Shown: positions 39,730-51,480 of the stretch, in pieces
Position numbering within the stretch: position 1 is the stretch's first letter
Layout of the letters: every line of letters begins with the position of its first letter
DNA from: Onthophagus taurus
Lineage: Eukaryota; Arthropoda; Insecta; Coleoptera; Scarabaeidae
Assembly (NCBI RefSeq): GCF_036711975.1
Contig: NC_091966.1
Coordinates: 10,361,501 to 10,425,500 of the forward strand
Direction of reading: 5' to 3'
DNA: 64,000 nt
The notes under the pieces: model-generated
The model's input: only the letters and a program-made list of their open reading frames with translations
The model's database searches: none
Told to the model about the DNA's origin: nothing
Position numbers and translations under genes: made by a program

Positions 39730-42350
39730 TAACGGCCACGGTCATCGGATATTCATTCTAGTGAGATGAATAAATAAATTTCGTTAATTCTGGTTGTATA
39801 TTTCGCTGGTGTTGACTAGAATTACGCAGTTAGGGTTGAAAATCGTTGTTGATAACCTATTGGACACACAAAATGTTTTATTTAATCAAACAGTAACATT
39901 ATGCCATGATTTAAAATAAACTTCTTTACTTACAATCAGTTGCTTTTTGTTGTACACGTTGGTGTGTTGATTTTGATATACTTTATGTTTCTTTTGAACA
40001 TCAAATTTGTGAACAAATTTTAAACATTATTATGCTGACTCCATTGATTGATGAAATCTTAAAAATAATTAATCAAATGTAGATTATCGAGACAGAATTG
40101 TAAAATAACAGAGCTAAGTTCAACCAATTACTCTGGTGTAGTAGTGGTTTCACGGCCCATTAAAGGCACAATTTACATGGACAATTGAGCCCTTTAATTT
40201 GTACATAGTCGCGTGGACCATCCTCGGGCTTTGTGCGCGTTTAGAGGCGTTATATACGCATTTAGGTTCAGAGACGGCGCAGCGCGGCATTCGAAATCCG
40301 TTCGGATCACGCGGCCTCTCTCCGACGATGTTATAAACTCCTCTCCGTATACCCAGAGATTAGTTTAATGGCGTCCCATTTATACCAAACTAGTTGCCTC
40401 CTCTGTCGTTTTAAGTTTCTCCTTCGAGTTTCCGTTTGTATGTTTATACGAAGATGGTGAGCACTCGTAGAATTAGTTTATAACCGCCCAGAGGGACGAA
40501 GCGGGGTTAAGAGGAAGAAAGTGAGAGGAAATTTGGTGATAAAGAGAGAGAGAGGGTTCGGAATTGGAGTCTTGGGGTTGAAATAATGACGCTCGCTCAA
40601 CTGTACATAAAGGAACTTTGATACTGTCCCCATTAGAATTAATGCAACGAAATTAACGGCTATAAGCAGTATTCGTAGCGCGACCCTGAATAATGCCTCT
40701 GTCTCTGGGTTGGTTCGTTTTGGGGTTTTGGAGGGCGGGTGGTTAAATCTTTCTGCCGAGAAGCCATCTAGGGAATCTCTACTAACTGCGTTACGAGAAT
40801 TTTAAGAAGCTAATTAATTCTATGGTACCATTGGGATACAAAATCTCTGTTGATATTATTATCTTGATTGTATTTTCTCCAATTACTTTTCTAATATACA
40901 ACAAGTTTTACATTTACTCAACAGTCCACTGGTATCTTATTTATTAGGATATGATACCAAAGAGACTATGATCATTGGTTTTGAATTGATTATTTTAGAC
41001 ACAAAATTTCTCCAAATAAACACTTTTGTATGTAAGTCCATGCATTTCGTTAATTTAACTTTTAATATCATTTTCCAGTCTGTATAGACTACTAGAAGTC
41101 CATATCTCTCTCTCTCTCGGTAGAAACGCGTTTGTCGGTCCGGAATTGTTTCGTCCTGCGGGACATTTAAGCAAAACCCGACAACCATTTAAATGGTAAT
41201 GTTAGTATGCAGTCAGTGCAGTTATTATGACCGCAATAACCAAGATAGTTCGCGGCGTCCGTCCGGGGCGCAGTCCCCACGATCCCCCCGCTCGCTCTTC
41301 GCATCCTCGCAGGCCATTTAATTATTCGGTTTACCTGTTATTGTTGTCTCCCGCCGCCCTCTTAATGGCCTAATAATTGCCCATTCGTTTTAACAGAAAC
41401 AAATGATAATTGGAAAATGTAAAAAGAGCTGTGTATGTCGTGTGGAACTTTTTCGATCCAACCTAAAATGGTTACCATTTACCGTTTAACGACCAATGGT
41501 TTTAACGTTTACGGTTTAATATCCAACCGAAATTAACACATGGTTATGAATATGGTGTTACAGTGAAGATTGATTATTGTATATTTTGTTAATTCTAGCA
41601 ATAAAACAGTTTGTAAATTTGAAGTTAAAACTAAATCTCGGTTACAAATGAAAGAATAAATTGTGTTTTAAATTATTGATTTTCTTCAATCCCCATTCGC
41701 TTTTTTTCATGAATTTAAATTGATACTAAAAGTCTTTTTAAACATTTAAAAAACAGCTCCAACTCTATAATTCATTATTCAATTTCTACTAAAGTGTGTA
41801 AATATTTTATAGAATCCTCTTTTTTAACAAAAATAGTCGTATTAAAATAAACTAAATTCTAATTCTGTTAAATGTGTTAAAAAAATTAAATGAAGGTCAA
41901 TTTTAGTTAGCGGGACATGTTATACTGGTTAAGTTAAATGTTTTGAAAGGAGACATTTTTGCGGAACCTGCTAATTATACAAGGAAAGCTCGGTGTCGCC
42001 AAAAACTCGGTTAAAACTCGTATAAGACCCGAGGTTGGTCACAGGCGGAATAATAATAAAGTGCTCCTCGTCCTGCAACTGGTCTCCTTTTCTTTTCCTC
42101 TAGGTCCCATTTCGCCGTTTCGGCCCTTCGTAAACTTATTACGTAAGTCTTGTGAGACTTTAGAAACTTTTAAACTTCGTAACCAGCGAAGCTACCTGCG
42201 TACCTATCTAGGTCTTCTTCTCCCTGTTTTCCTTATTACATTTGTTACACAATTTATGTACTTACAGACTTACAACATATCTCTTAAAAGAGAAAGAATA
42301 ATTTCTTAGTAATTATTTAAAAATTTTAAAAAGTTACATAAATATTCTAC
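39730..42350. other. Gene-free region with three GC islands
   Basis: GC/CpG-rich islands lie at about 40200-40760, 41090-41420 and 41940-42160. The second has GGCCATTTAATTATTCGG and CTTAATGGCCTAATAATTGC. No coding sequence is recognised; the 116-codon frame at 41959-42309 is unsupported. Confidence 0.4.
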
Positions 42351-43490
42351 TATCACTAGAACTAACACTAGACCTAGAATGTGAACACTTTTTCACGTGT
42401 TAGTTCTAATGAGTTTACTATAGTCAGCAATCATAACAGATTTTACAACGCTTTTACTCCTGGTTTGATAAGTTGTTGTAGACTCATAATGTTTGCTGAG
42501 CACATCTTGTCAATCTTCCCATTTCTGTAATACCACTATTTTATTCTGTTTTAAGTTCGGCTTGAATTACACATTTGGTGTTATTCTTACCATACCTTCT
42601 GATCGAAGGAACCCACGAAATGTGTAGTGTTAAAGGATGGAATATCCTTTATCCATCTAAAGCGTTCTTCTATGAGTGAAATCATGACTCCTTCACTCCT
42701 CCTTCATTCGTTCTTCGTATGAATAGTTCTCAGATCATCAAATGTATGAAAAATAAATAAGGAAGAAGCCATCGGAGCTATTGAACGCTACTACTGCACA
42801 TAGCATGTGTGTCTGAAACATTTGGACGGTTATATTAAAAACTTTTTATGAGCTAGGAAAGCGTATTCTCTCTGAAGATATATTCCATCTCGATCAGTAA
42901 TCTCAAAGTTTCGACATAATAAACTTATCCACATAGGGAATTCAATGAATATAGGAAGCTAATAAATATCTTCATGTCTGACGGATTTGCATCTACCCAT
43001 AAAGATACTTTGGACTTCCTTGCAGTAGTTGTTGCAGGTTTCCTAACATCTTTATTTTTCGGAGAATAGTAATTTGTTTCTTGAACCAGTAAAAACCTTC
43101 TTCAAATAAACAAATTCAGTAAAAGGGGTGGAGGCGCCGGATACAGAATAGTCCTCGGAACATCAAATGAATGGAAAACTAATAAGGAAAAAGCCATCGC
43201 ACCTAAAGCACCACTACTGCATACGCTATTGTCAGAAACATTCGGACGATCATATTAAAAACTTTTTACGTGCTAGGAAAGCCTTCTACAGAGAGAATAC
43301 CAGTGTGAAACTAAGTCCATTAAACAAACTATATCTAAATCATTGAACTAAAACTAGAACTAACACCAGCACTTCGAATTTGTTTCTGAAGAAGGTTGTG
43401 ACATGAAATCTGAAATGTTAAATACTTTTTCAAAAGACGCACTTAATCCGCATGTTTCTAGTCCTAGGTCTACTGTTAGTTCTAGTGATA
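42351..43490. mobile_element. Unclassified inverted-repeat element, 1140 bp
   Basis: The left end TATCACTAGAACTAACACTA and the right end read inward TATCACTAGAACTAACAGTA share 28-29 bases with one mismatch, continuing into GACCTAG. If TA is the target duplication the core is 42353-43488. An internal direct repeat of about 140 bp occurs at 42720-42863 and 43146-43283 (landmarks AAGCCATCG, AAAAACTTTTTA, GCTAGGAAAGC). No transposase was recognised. Superfamily unknown. Confidence 0.55.
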
Positions 43491-43494
43491 GGAT

Positions 43495-46440
43495 ACTTTA
43501 ATAGTACCTTTTGGTGTTAATCATGGTGGCGAAAGAGAATGTACAAACAAAAGAGGTCGCTCTTGGTCGATATTCGTTTATAATTGGACTATACACAATC
43601 GATACAAAAGTATTACAATTCACGAGAAAGCGATGGTCATCAAGTTACGACAACTATTGGGGGAAAAATATGGGGACCGAATTTCAGAATTATTCGTTTG
43701 GTATAATTTTCTGATAAACCTCTACGCAGATATATTATTTGAGACTGCCTTCAATTGTATACCTAAGAAAATTTTCGGTGAACAATATACTCTGACATCG
43801 AAAAAAGAACACTTTGTTTTAATTCTTGTTTTTATATTGTTGATATTTTTTCTTTTTTATCTGTGGTAACAGTATTTAAACTTTTGTTGGTTTAATACCG
43901 CAACAGTTAGAAAATTTTCATTGAAATGATATTCTGCCCAAGAAAGTTGTTACAAAAGGGCGCCCATAAATTCTAAAAGAACAAAGCTCGCGCGACGGTA
44001 GCACAAAAACTTTTTATACACGCCAGTAAACCCGCTCTTTAAGCGTGAACGCCTTCCGACGTAGAACGGGCCAGATTCTAAAACTGCCCCCGGGGGCGGC
44101 CGGATTATGGTAATGGTCGCGAAGGAGAGGCGGCAAAGTGCCTCCGGTCCGAAGACACCCCCGAAAGCTGATTAAGCCACCCTAACCGAATGCAAATGGG
44201 GGTCCCGAAAGAACTGAAGCGCTTGCCTAATCGCCACCAGGTTAATTTCGGGAGACTCCTGACCAAACGCGCCCGAAACTTTCCTTCCTCTCATATTTCT
44301 CCCGTTACGTTTTAACTGAGAGCTGACCTCCAGTGCCGTCCCACTCACGTTTATTGGTGCCGGATTAAAGTCAAATATTTGGAACTGACGTTGCGATAAA
44401 TTTGGCCAATGCCTGATGCTGCCAGAATCACGAAAAAAGAATTCCGTTTCCCGTCCAATTCGGGTGTGCTATTAGCGCAACGGGCCGAATAATTTGAATC
44501 TCGAATCGTGCATAATTTACAATTATCCACAATGGGATATCGACTTAAATCGGTTCTAATACGAACTTTTCAGATTAAAGATATTGGAATGCACTCTATT
44601 ACTTTTGAAATTGTTTTCAGATAAATACAGTATTATATTCATTAATTTTAGTTTGTGATAAAAAAAAGAAGATAATTTCAAACAACAATAATGCAATTTA
44701 ATTAAACGCGTGATGATCTCACTTTTATGCGATCCCCACACGTTACAGTTTATGTTATCGAACGTAAAACCAGCGACGATTACAAGTTATAAACGGGGCG
44801 CAATACGCGAATAAATAATAAACCGTCGACGAAGCATAGCGGCTTTAGACGAGCTTTCTCCCGGCGCGCCAAAACGTACAACAGATGTCGCTCGCGTGTT
44901 CTACAAGCTTTCATATAACATATATTGGACGGGATTACTTCGAAGGGCGCGCAATAACGCCTAGGGAATTCGCTCCGTTACACACCAGCAGCGCGGAGAT
45001 TCTCTCCCATATGCTTTTGTCCCGGCAATTAAACCTTCGGGGCAAAACGAAAATCTCGAATTGTACATTAAAAGCGAATTGCTGTAATAACGTTCAAATT
45101 GGTATGGGGAAGGATAAGTTGTGTTATAGTTGTTAATAAAAAAAAGGATTCTTAGATATAAAGTTAAGTACTTTTAGAAGGTCATCTATATATTTTTTTA
45201 CTATTTACAATAAAATGAAATATTAATTATCCAAAACCATTTCAGTTATTTTGTAATACTTATTTATTGAAAATTAGAAAATTTATGAGACGAATTCAAT
45301 GATTTTTATATTTGTATAGAATGTCGAAATTCATCTTTTTGCGAATGATCATAATGATACATCAGAGAGTTTAGTTGCATTGTAAGATATGATGCTAAGA
45401 TTATTTACTTTCACAAGAAATATGATTAATAGTTTTATTTCAAATAGTTATTGCCGTGGATCCATCATTTGCCGATTTACTGCTCGTTTCAAGTAAATGA
45501 TTTTAGTTTACATAACAGATATTTGCAGACGTTTTCGATCCAATGATATTAACTCTTGCAATTCAATATACTTATTCTTTCTTGTACATGCTCATTTGCT
45601 AGTGTAAATTAATACATCTTTGACGCATCAATATCTTTGATTATTCTATGGAATTAGCCAAATTGTTATTGTCCTGTAATCGATTTAGACGTTCTCAGCG
45701 TCGTGGTGTATAGTAAATTTAGGATATTAGTTAATAAATTTTGTCAGTTAATAAATCAATAATCAGTTGAAATACTGATTATTGAATTATATACTGAGGA
45801 AGCCCAAATAGTTGTCTTCACATATTCCTATTTTCACAATAATTTACGAAGAAACCAAACATATGTGTAGCTCAAGGGGTTCAGTAAAAAGGAAAGACTG
45901 GGACTTTGACAATACTATTGACTGAACTTATGGTGAAGGGATCAAAGATATCGTAAAGAGATACCAGAGAAGGCGAATTTCAAATAAGATCTGACTACGT
46001 TTGCCTTAAAGAGAGACAGTACTAAAGGGAGGAACTCAAGAAATGTGTGGAATAATCAGAATTCTGCTTGTATCTCGTATGCTCGTATCTATTTATTTAT
46101 ATATTTATCTGTGTATTTATGTGTTATAGTTTCAAAATCAAATCAATAAGCAATTGTCGCCAAATACATTTTTGAAAATTTGTATTTAATAAATCCACCA
46201 AATTTGCATATTAATAATTACATATTGAAGCTCAGCAATAGATTTAATATAATTTGATGTAACCATTAATGATTGAAGCCATTAATGGTAAAACGCAATC
46301 GAGATATACACGTTATATTAATTAATAGCTTGATACTAATAGTTTTGATATTGTATTTCGTACATATTATACAACTTTGGAATCCTCAATAATTAAGCCT
46401 TATTACAAGATTTTATTCATGAATATATCCTATATATTAT
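43495..46440. other. Gene-free region with two GC islands
   Basis: GC/CpG-rich islands lie at about 43950-44540 and 44740-45070, separated by AT-rich DNA. The first contains CGGATTATGG (44101), GATTAAGCC (44170-44178) and ATGCAAAT (44190-44197). From 45080 to 46440 the DNA is AT-rich with a small hairpin near 45765 (AATAATCAG/CTGATTATT). No gene is recognised. Confidence 0.4.
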
Positions 46441-46452
46441 GTATAGGATATA

Positions 46453-48200
46453 CAGTGTGTCCCAGGATTGTGTCCCCGTAAGGTATAATTGACGATAAAT
46501 TTTTGAATTCAAATTCCATCTTTTGCAATTAAAGTCTGGATGTCATAAAACGAAATATAACCAAGTTTTACGTCAAATGTCCTCAAAGTACCAAAGTTAA
46601 CGCAAGAAGTTTGTTAACCGTTGCAGGTAAAGTGGTCTTTCTGAGCAATGTACAACAAAAGTTGATTAAGATAAAATGCTTGTTATGTTAAATTATAGCG
46701 ATACGCCAAATTTTATTAATTTAGGATATAAAAGCAAAATGCAGATTTTTAAATCATAAGATTAACAAAACATTTTCGGTCTAAACTAAATTAACATAAA
46801 AGCTTATTCAATGATACCACCACCAGCACTAACACATAATTCAGCCCTTTTACGACATTGTTTATAACTTTTTCTAATATCCAACGGAATTTCTCTAATA
46901 ACAGTTTCAATTTTTTGTTTTAAACGATCTAAATTGTTATTAAAATTTTCACTGTACACTTTTTGTTTTACATAATCCCAAAAATAAAAATCCATAATAG
47001 ATAAATCCGGACTTCTTGGCGGCCATGGTTGCGGATCATATCTACCAATCCATTTTTTCCAAATAACGTATTTAAATAATTTCTAATTAAAATGGTCGAA
47101 TGTGGGCCGCAACCATCTTGTTGAAAATATAATTTATAGCGTTTTTCTAAATTCACGATCCATAATTAAATAAACAATTTTCTAGTATTTCCAAATATCG
47201 GTGTTGATTTAAATTGCAGTTTATAACACCGTTCCACGAAACAGCACACCACACATTCACTTTCTGGGAATACTGGCGTTTACAAGCTATGCGATAATGT
47301 GGATTAGTCTACCACTCCATTAGTGGTGAACGATGCTTCGTCCGAAAATATTATGTTTTTTAAAAAAGTTCTGTCTTGCAAAATTTTATACCCAAGCCAC
47401 AAACAATAATCTAAACGTTTTGCTTCATCGCCTAATTCGATAGTGTGGCTAAATTATGGTTTATACGGCAATATTTTATTTTCTCGATAAATTCTTCGTA
47501 AATGGGATTTACTTATACCGACTTGAACTGCCCTTTTTCTTAACGACACCTTACCGTAATCCATTGCGTTCGTTACTGCAACAATCGACCTCGCATCATG
47601 TTCATCTGAAAGTTTTTTTCCTGCCTCTTATTTTCCACATTGCCCGTTTCCGAAAATTTTTAACAAGTCTCTTAATTTTTTTTTATCTACTAAAAATCCA
47701 AATTTTTCCTCAAATTGCCTTAAAACTGCATTGTAACTATTGTTCCCCAATCCATTGCACTATAAATATTTAATGTTGTAATGCAAACATGATCAAGTAA
47801 TATTTAACAATAGATTAAAGCTAAACTATCAAATAATAATTGTTAGTTCACTCAGATCATTTGGTTTTATTGTAAAACGGAATATTAGAAAAAAATTTTA
47901 AGAAAAATCTCATTTTTTCTTTTATATGCTAAATTAATAAAATTCGGCATATCGCTATAATTTAACATAACAAACATTTTATCTTAATCAATTTTTGTTG
48001 TACATTGCTCAGAAAGACCACTTTACCTGCAACGGTTAACAAACTTCTTGCGTTAACTTTGGTACTTTGAGGACATTTGACATAAAACTTGGTTATATTT
48101 CGTTTTATGACATCCAAACTTTAATTGCAAAAGATGGAATTTGAATCCAAATATTTATCGTCAATTATACCTTACGGGGACACAATCCGGGGACACACTG
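46453..48200. mobile_element. mariner-type DNA transposon, 1748 bp, with about 285-bp terminal inverted repeats
   Basis: Ends start CAGTGTGTCCC and are flanked by TA (46451-46452 and 48201-48202). The inverted repeats run about 46453-46738 and 47915-48200 and differ at only a few sites (for example CCCAGG/CCCCGG near the tip, AGTCTGG/AGTTTGG). They enclose one broken transposase gene on the minus strand. The terminal motif CAGNGTGTCCC is shared with the MITE at 27280. Confidence 0.88.
46801..47780 (-). pseudogene. Broken mariner-type DDE transposase
   Basis: Read on the minus strand through several frames. An N-terminal HTH-like region has DARSIVAVTNA and RKRAVQVGISKSHLRRIY. The three catalytic blocks follow: NIIFSDEASF (first Asp), LYFQQDGCGPHS (second Asp) and PPRSPDLSIMDFYFWDY (third Asp), then VKQKVYSENFNNNLDRLKQK. 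All three acidic residues survive, but in-frame stops and at least one frameshift (near 47050-47090, between the second and third blocks) break the gene. The frame 46995-46804 is the intact C-terminal piece. Superfamily is secure; the clade is not. Confidence 0.82.
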
Positions 48201-48818
48201 TATAACTTTTAAGATAACATACATGAAAATATCTCAATTCTTTAAATTTAATATTTATATAGTGCATATATGTATAATAAAGAATACCGTACTTTTACAC
48301 CATGTAGATTATCTGGAAAATATTTAAAAAATTATCTCCATTGTTCATTACTAAGATAATTTTAACCTTTTGCGTCCCAAAATAATAAACTTCCATAACA
48401 GTCGGTTAACGGTGACCCACTTAGTAATTAATGTGACATATCCAGTAAATTTTCAATTTTATCTAGAAACTGATAAAGTCAATATGAAATCCACATGTCA
48501 AATATGTTTTGCAGAATAGTTTCAAATAGTTAAATGTTATTAAACGTTAATTATTACATTTTGGATTTATCTGTTATAAGAAAAGAGACAAACATAGAAT
48601 TACAAACTTAACATTACTAACTTCTACCATAAAATCGTCTATATTCTGCTCAACTTGGCCTAGCAGAAATAAGAACTGCAAAGTATTGGTAAAAATTGAT
48701 ATTCATGGACATGTTTCACTTGGAGGTAACTTGCGACAATTTTCATCATCTGGATCATACATGAGAGCTTTTTGGGGCTCTCATGTTCAGACTCTCTTTG
48801 AGAAGTCTCTTCATGTCC

Positions 48819-48965
48819 CATATTTTCTAGTTGGATGCCATAATGAAAAAGTTCTCACAACAACAGAAGACAGGAAAAGTTTTACAACTACAGTATAATC
48901 AATACATTTCCTGTCTTCTGTTGTTGTGAGCACTTTTTCATTATGGCATCCAACTAGAAAATATG
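48819..48965. repeat. Near-perfect hairpin: 59-bp arms, 29-bp loop
   Basis: The left arm 48819-48877 begins CATATTTTCTAGTTGGATGC and the right arm 48907-48965 is its reverse complement with one mismatch (GTTCTC versus GTGCTC). The left arm lies within a 70-codon open frame (48686-48898), and the right arm directly abuts the LINE fragment that follows. It may be a foldback copy made during LINE insertion, or a source of hairpin RNA. Confidence 0.85.
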
Positions 48966-50060
48966 AGTCACGTTCCAATCGAGGAAAAAGACGAATTGGG
49001 TAGGGTCACGTTTTATATGGCGCTGAAGAGAACACACAAGTAATGCCTAAGACATGATATAAAAATCATGATAGGGGATTTAAATGCAACGATAGGGCAA
49101 GAAGGGAAGTGGAAATTTAGATCAATCATGGGAAAGTATAACCTGCGAAAAGAGAGTAATCACAATGAAATAACGCTCATAAATTTGGCAGCTTCACTGA
49201 TTGAGACTATATCTAGCACCTGCTTCCAAAGGAAAGATACATACAATAAAACCATCTTTTTATCACCTGTCGGTTAACCACAAAATCAGATACAAGAGCT
49301 ACTTCGTAATTGCTTCAATGAAAGCATGTATATCAAACGCAAGGAGAATGGAAATGGAGAGAACCCCCAAAGTTAACATCGAATATCGAAACTGACTATT
49401 ACACTGGAGCCACTCGAGATTGAGGCTAGCCCCTCCAGAGTGAAAGACAGCTCGACAAGAATTCAGAATACAAGACAAGTGGCTCAGAAGAGTTTTAAGC
49501 TCAGAAGAGATATACAAATAACGCATATTTAGTGATGCAGAATACAAGAACGCGAAACATAACACAAGAACTATCAAAACAAGAGAATATAACGGATACA
49601 TAAAACATAGAACCGAGAATACGTGAAGAAGTAAATGCAGGTTGTCAAATAGCATAATCAAGAATATGAACACAGAAGATTTTACAAAAAGTAAACAAAA
49701 AATAAGGAGTATGTACTCAATAAATGAGCACAACACTTTGAAAACCACCTTAACCAAAATATAGGTGAAGTAGGAAACGCGGATAAGTAACAATAACCGA
49801 AGAATTATCAACCATCGATGAGGTGGAATAAGTAATAAAGAACTACTCAACTACAAATCACTAGGTTCTGACATGATATCATTCGAAATCTTCAAAAGAT
49901 GACGTAAGGCATGATGCCTGCTAAAGAATCAGCTTATATCAGAAATATGGAAAACAAAACAAATTTTCAGAAGAATGGAATAAGACACTTATATGTCCTA
50001 TCCATAAAAAGTATCACGTCTTAGAGTAAAAAATCTACGAATTTTGTAAGTATCTGCATG
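48966..50060 (+). mobile_element. RTE-like LINE fragment: endonuclease to start of RT
   Basis: The plus strand reads IEEKDELGRVTFYMALKR, CLRHDIKIMIGDLNATIGQ, LINLAASLIE, ISNARRMEMERTPKVNIE, then a degenerate linker, TIDEVE, and finally KYGKQNKF-EEWNKTLICPIHKK near 49950-50010. These are the endonuclease active-site block (GDLNA), its end, the linker and the first RT block, in order. It is truncated before the YADD box and broken by stops. The 69-codon frame 49068-49277 is the best-preserved part. Confidence 0.75.
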
Positions 50061-50249
50061 TCAGTTAAAAACTAAAGACTAAAGTAATAAATTGCTAAGT
50101 ACTATGCATTAAAGTAATACTAGAGTACTAGAAACGCATAATGACGTTTTGTGATTAGTCCTTGATGCACTTGATGTGTGTTGGTATACGTAATAAAAAA
50201 TAATGAAGAGAAAAATTCCATCACATAATAGTTTATTTATATTACAAGT

Positions 50250-50750
50250 GGGCTAGAAACATAATTACTGTACGAGTGTAGAGAATTGCACGACGAGGTT
50301 GTAGACCGAGTCGTGTAATCACACGAGTACTGTAATTATGCTCTACCCCACATGCGATATACAACATTTCATCTACGACTGCTAAAAATTACTAAAAAAT
50401 CAATTTCTTTAAGAAGGCCTATTTTGACATTTATAAAAATATTTTGAAATGATTGTTGACAATTTTGAATTAATGTCAGTTTCAATAACATGTTTACTCA
50501 TCTGGAATAAGTGTTCCGAAATGTAAAAATATAACAATTAATGTTTATAATAAATAGTATTGTTTCTCTTTAAATAGGTAGCACTTTTCCTTTTGTATTG
50601 TTGCTCGTTTCAATAAATTAAATCTGTTCTGATTGGGCTAAAAATGCGTTACGTAATGCAACCAGTACGTTAATGGACTTCATTACGTAACTCAAATTAC
50701 CTCAAATGAGTGTGGTAATGATGACTTATCCAAGCAGTCGTAGATAAAAG
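50250..50750. repeat. Palindrome-rich segment, probable MITE
   Basis: An imperfect palindrome spans about 50250-50349 (ACATAATTACTG... with ...CAGTACTCGTG on the return, and GCACGACGAGG/CGAGTCGTG). Next to it, TTTCATCTACGACTGCT (50367-50383) is matched by the inverted AGCAGTCGTAGAT (50733-50746). The arrangement suggests a non-autonomous element, but borders and target duplication are unclear. Confidence 0.45.
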
Positions 50751-51089
50751 ATTTTTATAAGTTTATTTATAACGTTTGTTTTATTATTATTTCGATTTCC
50801 TGGAATCGATATCTTCCACTATCCTTTCAACTAATTGAACTGATGGAGAATATTTAACTATTCCAGACCAGATTCAATATTGATTGTATTTCATTAAATA
50901 AATTATCAAAATTAGATTATGGTATCTCATAGTGTAGAAAGGTTCTAAAACCTCCTAAATAATGAACGAGTAAAGTTTCAATTAAAAAGTCATCAATACT
51001 TTTAAATTAACTTTGAAACAATATTTTTTATTTAATAGATATGAATTTTATTCTAAAATTCTAAATGCGCCATCCCCTTCAATTTAAAC

Positions 51090-51480
51090 CTTCAATTGGT
51101 GCCGAATAAACGCTCCTCGAAGTCCATGAAAACATAATCGCAGTAATGATAATGGAATTAGCGCACATTGTCGTCGACGCCGTCGTCGTCTACTACGGAT
51201 AGGTCGACAGTGCGAGGGTGCGCATATGCTAATGGGGGCAACGTAATGAGGGCGTCCGTGGGGGGCGGGGGTATACTCTTGTATAATAAAGAAACTCACA
51301 TGTACTGACGCGGGAACTGGTGCAGACGGGGGAAAGGAGCCTTAATTAGAGCGGGCAATTAGCCGAGCTGCACAGGTGGTTGAGAGGGTGCGTCGCGACG
51401 TTGTCGACGCTCTCGACACCCCAGCTTGTGTGTCGACGCAGTCGTCGTCTACCTATTTCCTGGCACATTTTAATTTGTAC
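51090..51480. other. GC/CpG island with a repeated TCGACGC word
   Basis: The sequence is strongly GC-rich against AT-rich flanks. GTCGACGC followed by (C/A)GTCGTCGTCTAC occurs at 51173-51193 and again at 51432-51452. The stretch 51335-51380 has CTTAATTAG, GGCAATTAGC and CAGGTGG (homeodomain- and E-box-like). No ORF of note. Regulatory role is inferred. Confidence 0.4.

Noticed and set aside
47456-47773. 105-codon plus-strand frame
   Set aside because: Antisense to the mariner-type transposase pseudogene.
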